Shown here piece by piece: positions 1-5,750 of a stretch of 7,710 bases of DNA. Position numbers and translations under genes: made by a program. The stretch spans positions 1 through 7,710 of the forward strand of contig JAGMFA010000098.1 of NCBI GenBank assembly GCA_023127875.1, given 5' to 3'. The number at the start of each line of letters is the position of its first letter. Position 1 is the stretch's first letter. A model generated the notes under the pieces. It was not told the origin of the DNA and did not search any database. It saw only the letters and a program-made list of their open reading frames with translations. The DNA comes from Candidatus Zixiibacteriota bacterium (GTDB lineage: Bacteria; Zixibacteria; MSB-5A5; SM1-73).

Positions 1-1712
1 ATTCCCAGCCCTATCGGCTTTGTCAGTATGATTGCATCCCCAGGTTTAGCCTTATCATTTGTCAGAACATGATCAGGATCGATGATGCCGGTGACGACTA
101 AGCCGAATTTGGGCTCGTTGTCCTCCACGGTATGACCTCCCAGGATGCTAATGCCTGCCTCTTTGGCTTTGTCGTGTGCACCTTTCAATATCTGCTGGAG
201 AACCTCCAAAGGCAATCGCTTCTCCGGGAAGCCCACGATGCTGAGGGCAAAGATGGGTCGTCCGCCCATGGCGTAGATATCGCTCAAGGAGTTAGCCGCC
301 GCAATGGCGCCGAAATCATAAGGATCGTCCACAACCGGAGTAAAAAAGTCCACCGTCTGCACAACTGCCATTCCATCCTGTAAACGATATACAGCCGCAT
401 CGTCGGAGGTGGTGGTGCCGACAATCACGTTGGGGTCCACAACCGGTGGCAAACTGCTGAGAACCTTCTCTAAAGCCTGCGGTCGAAGTTTGCAGGCGCA
501 GCCCAATCCGTGAGTGAAATGAGTCAATTTTATATCCTTTAGGTTCACCTCCTGGGTAGTTGCAGTTTCAACCCCCGGGGACAGGCGAGCAACCGCCTGG
601 GTGATCTTATCTATGGCAAAATCAATCTCCTCTTCGGTATTGGCGTGTCCGGTCGAGAACCTGATAGTTTCAAATGCAACACTCGCAGGAATGTTCATGG
701 CTACGAGAACGTACGAGGGTTCGGCTAAATCAGCATGACAGGCGGCTCCGGCAGAGGCCGCCACCTCATCCAGCTCAGACAGCAAGGTGTTAGCGTCGAC
801 GCCAGGGAAGCGTACGCTCAGTGTATTGGGCAATCTCATCTCCGGATGGCCATTCAATTTGAGACCAGGAACGTTCTTTTTCAAACCATCCCATAGACGA
901 TCACGCAGGTTGCGCATGTGGGTTGAATTATTCTCCAGATCTCTCTGAACGATTTGGGCCGCTTTACCCAATCCAACGATCTCCAACACGTTTTCAGTGC
1001 CCGCCCTCCGATTCTGTTCATGATCGGCACCATGCATTAGCTTTTCTATTTTAATTCCGCGGCGGATATACAAAGCGCCGATGCCTTTGGGAGCATAGAA
1101 CTTGTGTCCTGCCACCGATAGGAGATCGACGCCAAGCTCCTGCACTTTGGTTGGGATTTTTCCCACTGATTGAGCCGCATCAGTGTGGAAGATGATGTTA
1201 TGCTCATGCGCAATTTTGCTGATCTCAGAAATAGGCTGAATGGTGCCCACCTCGTTATTAGCGTGCATTATAGTGATAAATATGGTTTGGGCTGTGATAG
1301 CTTTCTTTATAGCTTGCGGATCGACCAAGCCATACTCATCCACTGGCAGATAGGTGACCGTAAAACTTTCTTTTTCCAGCCACTTACAGACATCGATCAC
1401 AGCCGGATGCTCAATTTGAGTGGTGATGATGTGTTTGCCCTGGTTCTGAAACGCATAAGCCACTCCCTTGATAGCCAAGTTGTTGGACTCACTTCCTCCG
1501 CTGGTGAAGATCACTTCATCGGGAAAGCATCCTAAAAGCTCAGCTAAGCTCTGGCGGGATTGCTCCACTGCCTGCTTTGCCTGAGTCCCATACCAGTGGG
1601 AACTGGAGGGATTACCAAAATTTTCCCTCAAGAAAGGTAGCATAGCGTCGACAACCTCTGAATCGATGGGAGTGGTAGCATTATGATCCAGATAAATAGG
1701 TTTTTTCGCCAT
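1..1712 (-). CDS. selD: NifS/selenocysteine lyase-like - selenophosphate synthetase fusion (C-terminus beyond left edge)
   Basis: One uninterrupted frame of 570 visible codons. Residues 1-375 are a class V aminotransferase-fold cysteine desulfurase/selenocysteine lyase: N-terminal [16 protein letters not shown] with Asp178, the PLP lysine in AGHKF (Lys204), and the catalytic cysteine in SAGAACHAD (Cys325). The GAACH context is closer to mammalian selenocysteine lyase than to IscS. Residues 389-570 are SelD: HGLGCACK with catalytic Cys405 (TGC, not selenocysteine) and Lys408, then TSDDAAVY (Asp438 matches E. coli Asp51), TVDFF and [10 protein letters not shown]. SelD makes selenophosphate from selenide and ATP; the fused lyase presumably supplies the selenium. 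About 165 SelD residues lie outside the window. The ATG at 1712 follows AGGAG with a 6-nt spacer. The upstream neighbour is the peptidase gene, 157 bp away on the same strand, with no clear terminator between them. The family call is sure; the substrate (Sec or Cys) is inferred. Confidence 0.95.
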   Translation of the reverse strand, partial: MAKKPIYLDHNATTPIDSEVVDAMLPFLRENFGNPSSSHWYGTQAKQAVEQSRQSLAELLGCFPDEVIFTSGGSESNNLAIKGVAYAFQNQGKHIITTQIEHPAVIDVCKWLEKESFTVTYLPVDEYGLVDPQAIKKAITAQTIFITIMHANNEVGTIQPISEISKIAHEHNIIFHTDAAQSVGKIPTKVQELGVDLLSVAGHKFYAPKGIGALYIRRGIKIEKLMHGADHEQNRRAGTENVLEIVGLGKAAQIVQRDLENNSTHMRNLRDRLWDGLKKNVPGLKLNGHPEMRLPNTLSVRFPGVDANTLLSELDEVAASAGAACHADLAEPSYVLVAMNIPASVAFETIRFSTGHANTEEEIDFAIDKITQAVARLSPGVETATTQEVNLKDIKLTHFTHGLGCACKLRPQALEKVLSSLPPVVDPNVIVGTTTSDDAAVYRLQDGMAVVQTVDFFTPVVDDPYDFGAIAAANSLSDIYAMGGRPIFALSIVGFPEKRLPLEVLQQILKGAHDKAKEAGISILGGHTVEDNEPKFGLVVTGIIDPDHVLTNDKAKPGDAIILTKPIGLG

Positions 1713-1869
1713 TATTTGCTCCTGAAGGATGAAGATCTAAATGGCTTCCTTGAAGTTAAGTTTTCATCTTCACAAGATACACAGATTTATTCATAAACAG
1801 TTTTTAAAGTCTATAAACATTCGGGCAACTTCCATCCTATAACATGCTTTTCCGCTCTTCCTGCCTTAG
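1713..1869 (-). other. intergenic spacer / possible leader of the lyase-selD gene
   Basis: This 157-bp AT-rich gap lies between the peptidase stop and the fusion gene start. I see no convincing -35/-10 pair and no U-tract terminator, so the two genes may be co-transcribed. A 7-bp inverted repeat (TGAAGAT at 1730-1736 with ATCTTCA at 1766-1772) encloses a smaller CTTC/GAAG hairpin (1745-1755). It would sit about 20-60 nt upstream of the start codon in the mRNA. A regulatory role is possible, but nothing identifies a known riboswitch. Confidence 0.3.
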
Positions 1870-4050
1870 CTACTGATACGTTATTCCCAACTGCCAAAAG
1901 ATGAAGCTCCAGGTGTCGGTGTATTCGTCTATGGTTTTGGAAAGGGGCGTTCCGGCGTGTCCTGACTTAGTGTCAAAGCGCAACAATATGGGAGCATCCG
2001 AGGAGGTAGCCGCCTGCAATCGGGCAGTCATCTTCTTGGCGTGCATGGGATCAACCCGGGTATCTGAGTCTGCTGTCAAAATCATTGTGGCAGGATATGG
2101 CGTTCCATCGACCACCCGATGGTATGGAGAATAGGCAAAGAGCCACTGAAACTGGACCGAATCCTCTGGCGAGCCGTATTCCGGGACCCAAAACTTGGCG
2201 ATTAAGAAATTGTGATATCTGACCATGTCCAGAAGAGGATTCCAACACACTACCGCACGGAAAAGGTCAGGTCTCTGGGTCATGGCGGCTCCTACCAGAA
2301 GTCCACCGTTGCTTCCCCCTCTGATGACCAACTTGGAGGGGTTGGTGAAGCCCTCGGAGATCAGCCACTCGGCGGCGGCAATGAAATCATCAAAGGTATT
2401 CTGCTTATTTCCCAACATGCCTGCCTTATGCCACTCTTCTCCGTACTCTGATCCTCCCCTTAGATTTGCAACCGCAAACACTCCATCGTTTTCCAACCAT
2501 AGAAAAGTATTTCGCTGAAAGCTTGGCGTCAAGGCATTGTTAAAGCCCCCATATCCGGTCAATAAGGTGAGGTTTTCTCCATCCAGTTCTATTCCCTTCC
2601 GATGCACCAAGAACATCGATATTTTGGTCCCATCCTTCGATTCATACCACACTTGCTTTACCTCATACGATAAAGTATCAATATCGGATTTTACCTGATC
2701 GGTGAGCGTGAGTTTGTCCGTTTCGAGGTCATAATGGTAAATGGTGGGTGGTATGAAATAAGAGTGAAAGCCGAACAAAACCTCAGATCCGTCCCATTCT
2801 CCATTCAAACCATAAACGGAGCCCAAAGTGGGCAATTCAATATCTTTGAGATACTCACCGGATATAGAAAATATCTTGAGTCGAGATGAAGCGTTATGCA
2901 TATACTTGGCAATTATCCTATCCCCCACCACCAACACTTGTTCCAACACCGATTTATTCTCTGGTATGAGCTCCTCCCAGTTTTCCATGGCTGGAGTTTT
3001 CAAATTGACTCTGAATAAACGATAGTTGGGCGCTTCGTAGTTGGTGTGGAGATAGAGGTTATCTCCTAAAATTTCTCCAGAAAATAGCGCTCCTTTCCCC
3101 ACTGCTACAGGGATAAATCCTTCATGTTTTGCAGATTCGGGGGGACATTGAAGGGGCTGGAAATATACATCGGATTTGTCCCAGCCCATGAACGTCGAAA
3201 GCATAAGATGTCGGTCGTCCGATGAAAAAGATATGCTGGACCATTCGGTCATGTCCCTTCCTTCGCCAAATATCCTGGGGTCATCCTCCGGGTCAGTTCC
3301 CAGCACATGATAGAAGATATGTCGATGATAGTTCTCCTCACCCTCGGGAACTGTGCCTGGCGCGGGTAAACGGGAGTAGTAAAATCCGGTGTTGTCTTTT
3401 TTCCAGGATAGGGCCGTATATCGGGTTCTGGTGATCACGTCTGGTAGCTTTTCACCAGTCTTCACATTCATGATATAAAGAGTGCTTTGCTCGGTACCCT
3501 CCTTAGAAAGACCATAAGCTAATAGTTTTCCCTCATCTGAGGGATACCACCAATCCAGCGAAACCAGACCCTCTTGGCTGAGGATGTTTGGATCTATCAG
3601 CACCTTTTCTTTTCCCTTTATGCCTTCACGCACATAAAGAACTAACTGATTCTGCTTACCTTCCCGTTTGGTGTAGAAGTAACGACCTTTATGCACCTGG
3701 GGTGCGCCTATGTAGCCAATGGAGAAAAGCTCCTCCAGGCGCTCTCTGATCTTCTGACGAGCTGGAAGTGAGTCCAAGGCAGACCGGGTATACTGATTTT
3801 GTTCATCCACCCATTTATCTGTCTCCTCACTTTCTGTATCCTCTAACCAGCGATATGGATTCTCCACCTTCTGTCCAAAAATTTCTTCTACCACATTATC
3901 CACCCGGGTTTTCGGGGGTTTTTTTACCACAATCCCCTCCTGAGAATTCAATTCATCAACACAAATGTTCGCAAACAAAAATATCAAACCAAAAAATAGG
4001 ACTAAATAGTCCCTGAGGGACAACGTACGAAGTCTTTGGATTTGAATCAT
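1870..4050 (-). CDS. prolyl oligopeptidase, family S9A, exported or membrane-anchored
   Basis: A 726-residue serine peptidase that cleaves short peptides after proline. Residues about 15-30 form a hydrophobic segment after basic residues, indicating a signal peptide or anchor; there is no good lipobox. The family N-terminus follows, with NPYRWLED (64-71). A beta-propeller covers about 95-460, with DPNILS, FYHVLGTDPEDD and APNYRLF matching eukaryotic-type prolyl oligopeptidases. The C-terminal alpha/beta-hydrolase domain holds GYGGFN with oxyanion Tyr500, the nucleophile Ser580 in GGSNGG, Trp621 (equivalent to pig Trp595, which stacks on proline), Asp663 and Arg665 in ADSDTRVDP, and His698 in SGHAG. 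All catalytic residues are present, so it should be active. The pig enzyme is about 710 residues; the extra length here is the export segment. The start at 4050 has GGAGG 4 nt upstream. It probably acts outside the cytoplasm on imported or environmental peptides. It has no obvious functional link to the selenium gene downstream. Confidence 0.95.
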   Translation of the reverse strand: MIQIQRLRTLSLRDYLVLFFGLIFLFANICVDELNSQEGIVVKKPPKTRVDNVVEEIFGQKVENPYRWLEDTESEETDKWVDEQNQYTRSALDSLPARQKIRERLEELFSIGYIGAPQVHKGRYFYTKREGKQNQLVLYVREGIKGKEKVLIDPNILSQEGLVSLDWWYPSDEGKLLAYGLSKEGTEQSTLYIMNVKTGEKLPDVITRTRYTALSWKKDNTGFYYSRLPAPGTVPEGEENYHRHIFYHVLGTDPEDDPRIFGEGRDMTEWSSISFSSDDRHLMLSTFMGWDKSDVYFQPLQCPPESAKHEGFIPVAVGKGALFSGEILGDNLYLHTNYEAPNYRLFRVNLKTPAMENWEELIPENKSVLEQVLVVGDRIIAKYMHNASSRLKIFSISGEYLKDIELPTLGSVYGLNGEWDGSEVLFGFHSYFIPPTIYHYDLETDKLTLTDQVKSDIDTLSYEVKQVWYESKDGTKISMFLVHRKGIELDGENLTLLTGYGGFNNALTPSFQRNTFLWLENDGVFAVANLRGGSEYGEEWHKAGMLGNKQNTFDDFIAAAEWLISEGFTNPSKLVIRGGSNGGLLVGAAMTQRPDLFRAVVCWNPLLDMVRYHNFLIAKFWVPEYGSPEDSVQFQWLFAYSPYHRVVDGTPYPATMILTADSDTRVDPMHAKKMTARLQAATSSDAPILLRFDTKSGHAGTPLSKTIDEYTDTWSFIFWQLGITYQ

Positions 4051-4070
4051 AAAACCTCCACCGGATAAGT

Positions 4071-4099
4071 TTGAGAGTTTACCAACACTTTTTTATAAG
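4071..4099 (+). promoter_or_regulatory. possible sigma70-type promoter, divergent from the peptidase gene
   Basis: TTGAGA (4071-4076), a 17-bp spacer, then TATAAG (4094-4099): five of six matches to each consensus hexamer. It faces rightward into the spacer. The region is AT-rich, where chance matches are common, and no clear gene follows directly. Confidence 0.3.
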
Positions 4100-4307
4100 A
4101 TACTGGCATAAAGTAAATAGTTTTCGGTCTAAGATAATAATCCATCCAAAGCGAAGCAAGTTAAATATTTGTTTGTTTATCCTTGAGCTGGTAAGCCTCT
4201 TCTTGGTGGGATTCATTCTGAAGGATATATTGAAAAATCTGGTTCTTCTCCCAATTAGTGGATGAGAATACGAGCTAAATATGCGTATGCACTCATACGA
4301 GAAAGTA

Positions 4308-4336
4308 TAGACATGCTTTACTCCTTCTGCTATAAT
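4308..4336 (+). promoter_or_regulatory. sigma70-type promoter for the 88-codon ORF or RNA
   Basis: TAGACA (4308-4313), a 17-bp spacer, then a perfect TATAAT (4331-4336). The predicted start is near 4343, about 27 nt before the ATG at 4370. It is one of the two best promoter matches on the plus strand of this window. Confidence 0.55.
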
Positions 4337-4345
4337 GTTGTTGAC

Positions 4346-4378
4346 AAAAAAGCCAGAAAGGAGGAGAAGATGTCTGGC
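4346..4378 (-). terminator. bidirectional hairpin: minus-strand terminator, plus-strand SD-presenting loop
   Basis: On the minus strand GCCAGA and TCTGGC form a 6-bp stem with a 15-nt pyrimidine-rich loop, followed at once by six T (4351-4346), the form of an intrinsic terminator. On the plus strand the same stem places AAGGAGGAG and the ATG at 4370 in its loop. The minus-strand loop is therefore complementary to a Shine-Dalgarno site. Confidence 0.4.
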
Positions 4379-4636
4379 ATAAGTATAACACAATACTTCT
4401 TTTTGGGTCAAGTAGAAATTTCTGCCTCTGGCAGAAAAGAGATTTATAGGCATCGAAATAAAGAGCGAGCCCAAACAGCTCTGGATGATGCGTATGCACT
4501 CATACGAGGTGGTGTAATCTTGCTAAGGAAAGCAAGAACCCCGAGCTTATCAGGTTTGCCCGAAAACTCAAACGACATAGCGAAGGGATTCTTAATCACG
4601 GAGACCCGTCTGGGACAGGCTTTCGCTGATGCTTGA
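4370..4636 (+). CDS. hypothetical small protein, 88 aa (doubtful)
   Basis: I do not recognise this protein. It is supported by the promoter at 4308-4336 and a strong Shine-Dalgarno site (AAGGAG at 4358-4363, 6-nt spacer before ATG). The frame also extends upstream to an ATG at 4262, but that start has no SD and lies upstream of the promoter. The product begins MSGISITQYFFLG, is moderately basic in its middle (GRKEIYRHRNKERAQ), and has no clear signal peptide, transmembrane helix or known motif. The segment AYALIR is encoded by one copy of the 21-bp direct repeat. Against a gene: the sequence is packed with inverted repeats, as in a structured RNA, and a minus-strand promoter lies inside it. 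It lies 145 bp upstream of rpmH on the same strand. A real gene and a chance ORF are about equally likely. Confidence 0.35.
   Translation: MSGISITQYFFLGQVEISASGRKEIYRHRNKERAQTALDDAYALIRGGVILLRKARTPSLSGLPENSNDIAKGFLITETRLGQAFADA
4382..4411 (-). promoter_or_regulatory. possible minus-strand promoter opposing the 88-codon ORF
   Basis: Read on the minus strand: TTGACC (4411-4406), an 18-bp spacer, then TATACT (4387-4382) preceded by TGT as in an extended -10. Each hexamer matches the consensus at five of six positions. Transcription would start near 4375, opposite the ribosome-binding site of the plus-strand ORF, and meet the U-tract hairpin at once. Confidence 0.4.
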
Positions 4637-4689
4637 TTCCACTAAATTGGAGATGAACCCTAATTAAGAACATTACTGGGACATTCCGA

Positions 4690-4709
4690 CCTGCATCCAG
4701 GACTTTTTT
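4690..4709 (+). terminator. weak intrinsic terminator upstream of rpmH
   Basis: CCTG-CATC-CAGG (4690-4701), then AC and six T (4704-4709). The stem is only 4 bp, although CTGG at 4676-4679 could pair instead with CCAG. It lies just before the rpmH promoter, where a terminator separating transcription units would be expected. Confidence 0.35.
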
Positions 4710-4711
4710 GC

Positions 4712-4740
4712 TTGACGTATATAAGAATGCTATTTATATT
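4712..4740 (+). promoter_or_regulatory. sigma70-type promoter of the rpmH-rnpA-yidD-yidC cluster
   Basis: TTGACG (4712-4717), a 17-bp spacer, then TATATT (4735-4740): five of six matches in each hexamer with ideal spacing. The expected start near 4747 leaves a leader of about 35 nt before rpmH. The location suits the strong expression usual for ribosomal protein genes. Confidence 0.7.
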
Positions 4741-4781
4741 AATAGCTCAAATGAAATGGTCAAAAGAAAGAAGGAGAAAGC

Positions 4782-4928
4782 ATGAAGAGAACGTTTCAGC
4801 CCTCAAACGTAAAAAGAGCCAGAGATCATGGTTTCCGGAAACGAATGTCCAGCAAAGCGGGAAGAAAAATTCTAAAAAGACGCAGAGCCAAAAAAAGAAG
4901 CAGACTAACGGTTCAGGTCAATAAATGA
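4782..4928 (+). CDS. rpmH: 50S ribosomal protein L34
   Basis: A 48-residue, highly basic protein starting [19 protein letters not shown] and continuing [19 protein letters not shown], which is the L34 signature almost throughout. Length is normal (46 in E. coli). L34 binds 23S rRNA late in assembly of the large subunit. The ATG at 4782 follows AAGGAG with a 5-nt spacer and lies about 35 nt after the predicted start of transcription from the promoter at 4712-4740. An overlapping open frame in another phase starts at 4712 and is only a shadow of this gene. It is the first gene of the conserved rpmH-rnpA-yidD-yidC order. The usual KGR near the C-terminus reads KKR here, a mild variation. dnaA, a frequent upstream neighbour, is absent. 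Confidence 0.97.
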   Translation: MKRTFQPSNVKRARDHGFRKRMSSKAGRKILKRRRAKKRSRLTVQVNK

Positions 4929-4940
4929 TCGCCCATTCAG

Positions 4941-4989
4941 CAGACGCCAGACGTCAAACGTCAGACACCAGACACCAGTAGGCAGACTA
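4941..4989. repeat. seven tandem heptamers, consensus CAGACRY
   Basis: Units in order: CAGACGC, CAGACGT, CAAACGT, CAGACAC, CAGACAC, CAGTAGG, CAGACTA. They fill most of the 121-bp rpmH-rnpA spacer. Units 4-5 (CAGACACCAGAC, 4962-4973) are complementary, with one mismatch, to GTCTGGAGTCTG at 5012-5023, so the transcript could fold. A competing hairpin GCATAC/GTATGC lies at 5002-5007 and 5023-5028. Heptameric short tandem repeats are known in some bacteria, notably cyanobacteria; no function is evident here. Confidence 0.8.
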
Positions 4990-5049
4990 AGGACTTTTTC
5001 TGCATACTGAAGTCTGGAGTCTGTATGCCGGGTTGGAGACCAATCCAAG

Positions 5050-5385
5050 GTGAGTCAAGAAGGATTTCCCAAAAGTATCAGGGTCAAAAAGGAGTCTGAG
5101 TTTAGGCAAATAATCGAAAAGGGGATCAAAAAGAAAGGTGAGAACCTAATTGTCTTCCGCCTGCAGGAGGTAGGTATTGAAGGGCAGAGGTTTGGAATAA
5201 AAATCGGTCGGGGGATCAAAAAAGCAGTCTTGAGGAACAAGATCAAAAGGGTGATAAGAGAGGTTCTGAGAAAAAGCAAAGATAAATTCGATAAAAATGA
5301 AGGTGTGGTGGTGTTGTGTAAGTCCACTGCGGGAGGAAAAGATCTTCGTAAATTAAGAGAAGAACTGGAGAGTCTCATTTGGTGA
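5050..5385 (+). CDS. rnpA: ribonuclease P protein component
   Basis: A 111-residue basic protein that binds RNase P RNA and helps it recognise and cleave the 5' leader of pre-tRNAs. The N-terminus GFPKSIRVKKESEFRQIIEKG matches the usual FPKxxRLxxxxEF opening. FGIKIGRGIKKAV is followed by the RNR-type signature LRNKIKRVIREVLR (61-74), with Arg62, Asn63, Lys66 and Arg67. The length is typical. The GTG start at 5050 is chosen because it keeps the conserved opening and no in-frame ATG lies near; GGAG at 5035-5038 is 11 nt upstream, a rather long spacing. The gene follows rpmH after 121 bp of repeats and is probably in the same operon. The RNase P RNA gene is not in this window. Confidence 0.95.
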   Translation: MSQEGFPKSIRVKKESEFRQIIEKGIKKKGENLIVFRLQEVGIEGQRFGIKIGRGIKKAVLRNKIKRVIREVLRKSKDKFDKNEGVVVLCKSTAGGKDLRKLREELESLIW

Positions 5386-5424
5386 GTAATCCAAACACCC
5401 GAAAATTCACTTCCTACCTTACTT

Positions 5425-5462
5425 CCCCTCTCCCCTTGGGGGAGAGGATTGGGGTGAGGGGG
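5425..5462. repeat. GC-rich palindromic intergenic repeat
   Basis: CCTCTCCCC (5427-5435) and GGGGAGAGG (5439-5447) form a perfect 9-bp stem with a TTG loop, flanked by ATTGGGGTGAGGGGG. Elements of this type (reading SPLPLGER.GVRG if translated) are common between genes in many bacterial genomes, from general recollection. It lies between rnpA and yidD and extends the yidD frame artificially upstream. There is no U-tract, so it is not a classical terminator, but it could stabilise mRNA ends. Confidence 0.7.
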
Positions 5463-5519
5463 AAACTTGGCATTAAAGATGAATGCGGATGTGTTAACTT
5501 GATGTCAATATTTACCTAT

Positions 5520-5741
5520 ATGAAGCGGACATTTAGTCGTCTTATTATCTTTGCTATCAGAATATACCAGAATACATTGGGACTTATGTTTCCCCCTTCG
5601 TGCAGATTTCATCCCTCTTGCTCCGAGTATGCCATAGAGGCTTTAAAAAAATTCGGTCTAATTAAAGGAGGGTGGCTCTCGGTCAAGAGAATTTCCCGGT
5701 GCCATCCGTTCAATCCGGGTGGATTTGACCCGCTACCTTAG
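5520..5741 (+). CDS. yidD: membrane protein insertion efficiency factor YidD
   Basis: A 73-residue protein with the family core: an amphipathic hydrophobic N-terminus (RLIIFAIRIYQ), then FPPSCRFHPSCSEYAIEAL, KGGWLSVKRISRCHPFNPGG and the FDPLP end. The three conserved cysteines are Cys28, Cys34 and Cys61. YidD sits at the inner face of the cytoplasmic membrane and aids YidC-dependent insertion. The frame is open back to 5379, but that part encodes the palindromic repeat rather than YidD. The ATG at 5520 gives the usual length and an MKR opening; the ATG at 5502 is an alternative (79 aa). Neither has a good Shine-Dalgarno site, so translation may be weak or coupled. The stop overlaps the yidC ribosome-binding site. 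Confidence 0.92.
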   Translation: MKRTFSRLIIFAIRIYQNTLGLMFPPSCRFHPSCSEYAIEALKKFGLIKGGWLSVKRISRCHPFNPGGFDPLP

Positions 5742-5750
5742 GAGATTTCT

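Larger units (their letters stand above)
4281..4508. repeat. exact 21-bp direct repeat, two copies, each with an internal palindrome
   Basis: Copies lie at 4281-4301 and 4488-4508, starting 207 bp apart. Each contains CGTATG-CACT-CATACG, a 6-bp inverted repeat with a 4-base centre. The first copy lies 6 bp upstream of the -35 box of the promoter at 4308-4336; the second lies inside the 88-codon ORF. The dyad resembles a repressor operator, and two phased copies could support looping. Alternatives are stem-loops in a structured RNA or the trace of a local duplication. In the + frame both copies read AYALIR. Confidence 0.6.
4343..4709 (+). ncRNA. candidate structured RNA (alternative reading of the 88-codon ORF region)
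   Basis: The transcript expected from the promoter at 4308-4336 would pass an unusual run of stems before a weak terminator near 4709: GCCAGA/TCTGGC (4352-4378), AAGTAT/ATACTT (4381-4398), TTTCTGCC/GGCAGAAA with a 3-nt loop (4419-4437), CGTATG/CATACG (4491-4506) and TCTTGCT/AGCAAGA (4518-4537). Last comes a compact cloverleaf at 4579-4627, where an 8-bp closing stem holds three small hairpins with almost no unpaired bases. I could not match it to tmRNA, RNase P RNA, 6S or SRP RNA. Helices were found by eye, so this remains a candidate only. Confidence 0.22.

Noticed and set aside
132..1535. Plus-strand frames of 83 and 121 codons.
   Set aside because: They lie antisense to the well-supported lyase-SelD coding sequence and have no family features.
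4071..4265. A 64-codon frame with a hydrophobic stretch near its end that could pass for a small membrane toxin.
   Set aside because: Only TTG or GTG starts with no Shine-Dalgarno site are available, and the 4071 start is the -35 box of a putative promoter. AT-rich DNA often yields such hydrophobic frames.
4079..4499. Minus-strand frames of 131 and 68 codons across the spacer.
   Set aside because: No family likeness and no ribosome-binding site noted. They overlap the better supported plus-strand signals.
4262..4636. The 124-codon frame from ATG 4262, whose start MRIRAKYAYAL resembles the opening of Rrf2/IscR-type regulators (MRIxxKxxYAL).
   Set aside because: The likeness stops after about 11 residues, the start has no ribosome-binding site, and a strong promoter lies inside the frame. 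The YAL part comes from the 21-bp repeat, which gives the same residues again later.
4343..4709. tmRNA, RNase P RNA, 6S RNA or SRP RNA in the hairpin-rich block.
   Set aside because: The diagnostic parts are missing: no tRNA-like end with CCA, no GAGGAAAGUCC core, no SRP GGAAGCAGC-type loop and no single long 6S-like hairpin.
4051..4781. Replication origin (oriC) near rpmH.
   Set aside because: No clear TTATCCACA-type DnaA boxes and no dnaA, dnaN or gyrase gene; rpmH also occurs away from oriC in many lineages.
4941..4989. CRISPR array.
   Set aside because: The units are 7 bp and contiguous, with no spacers.
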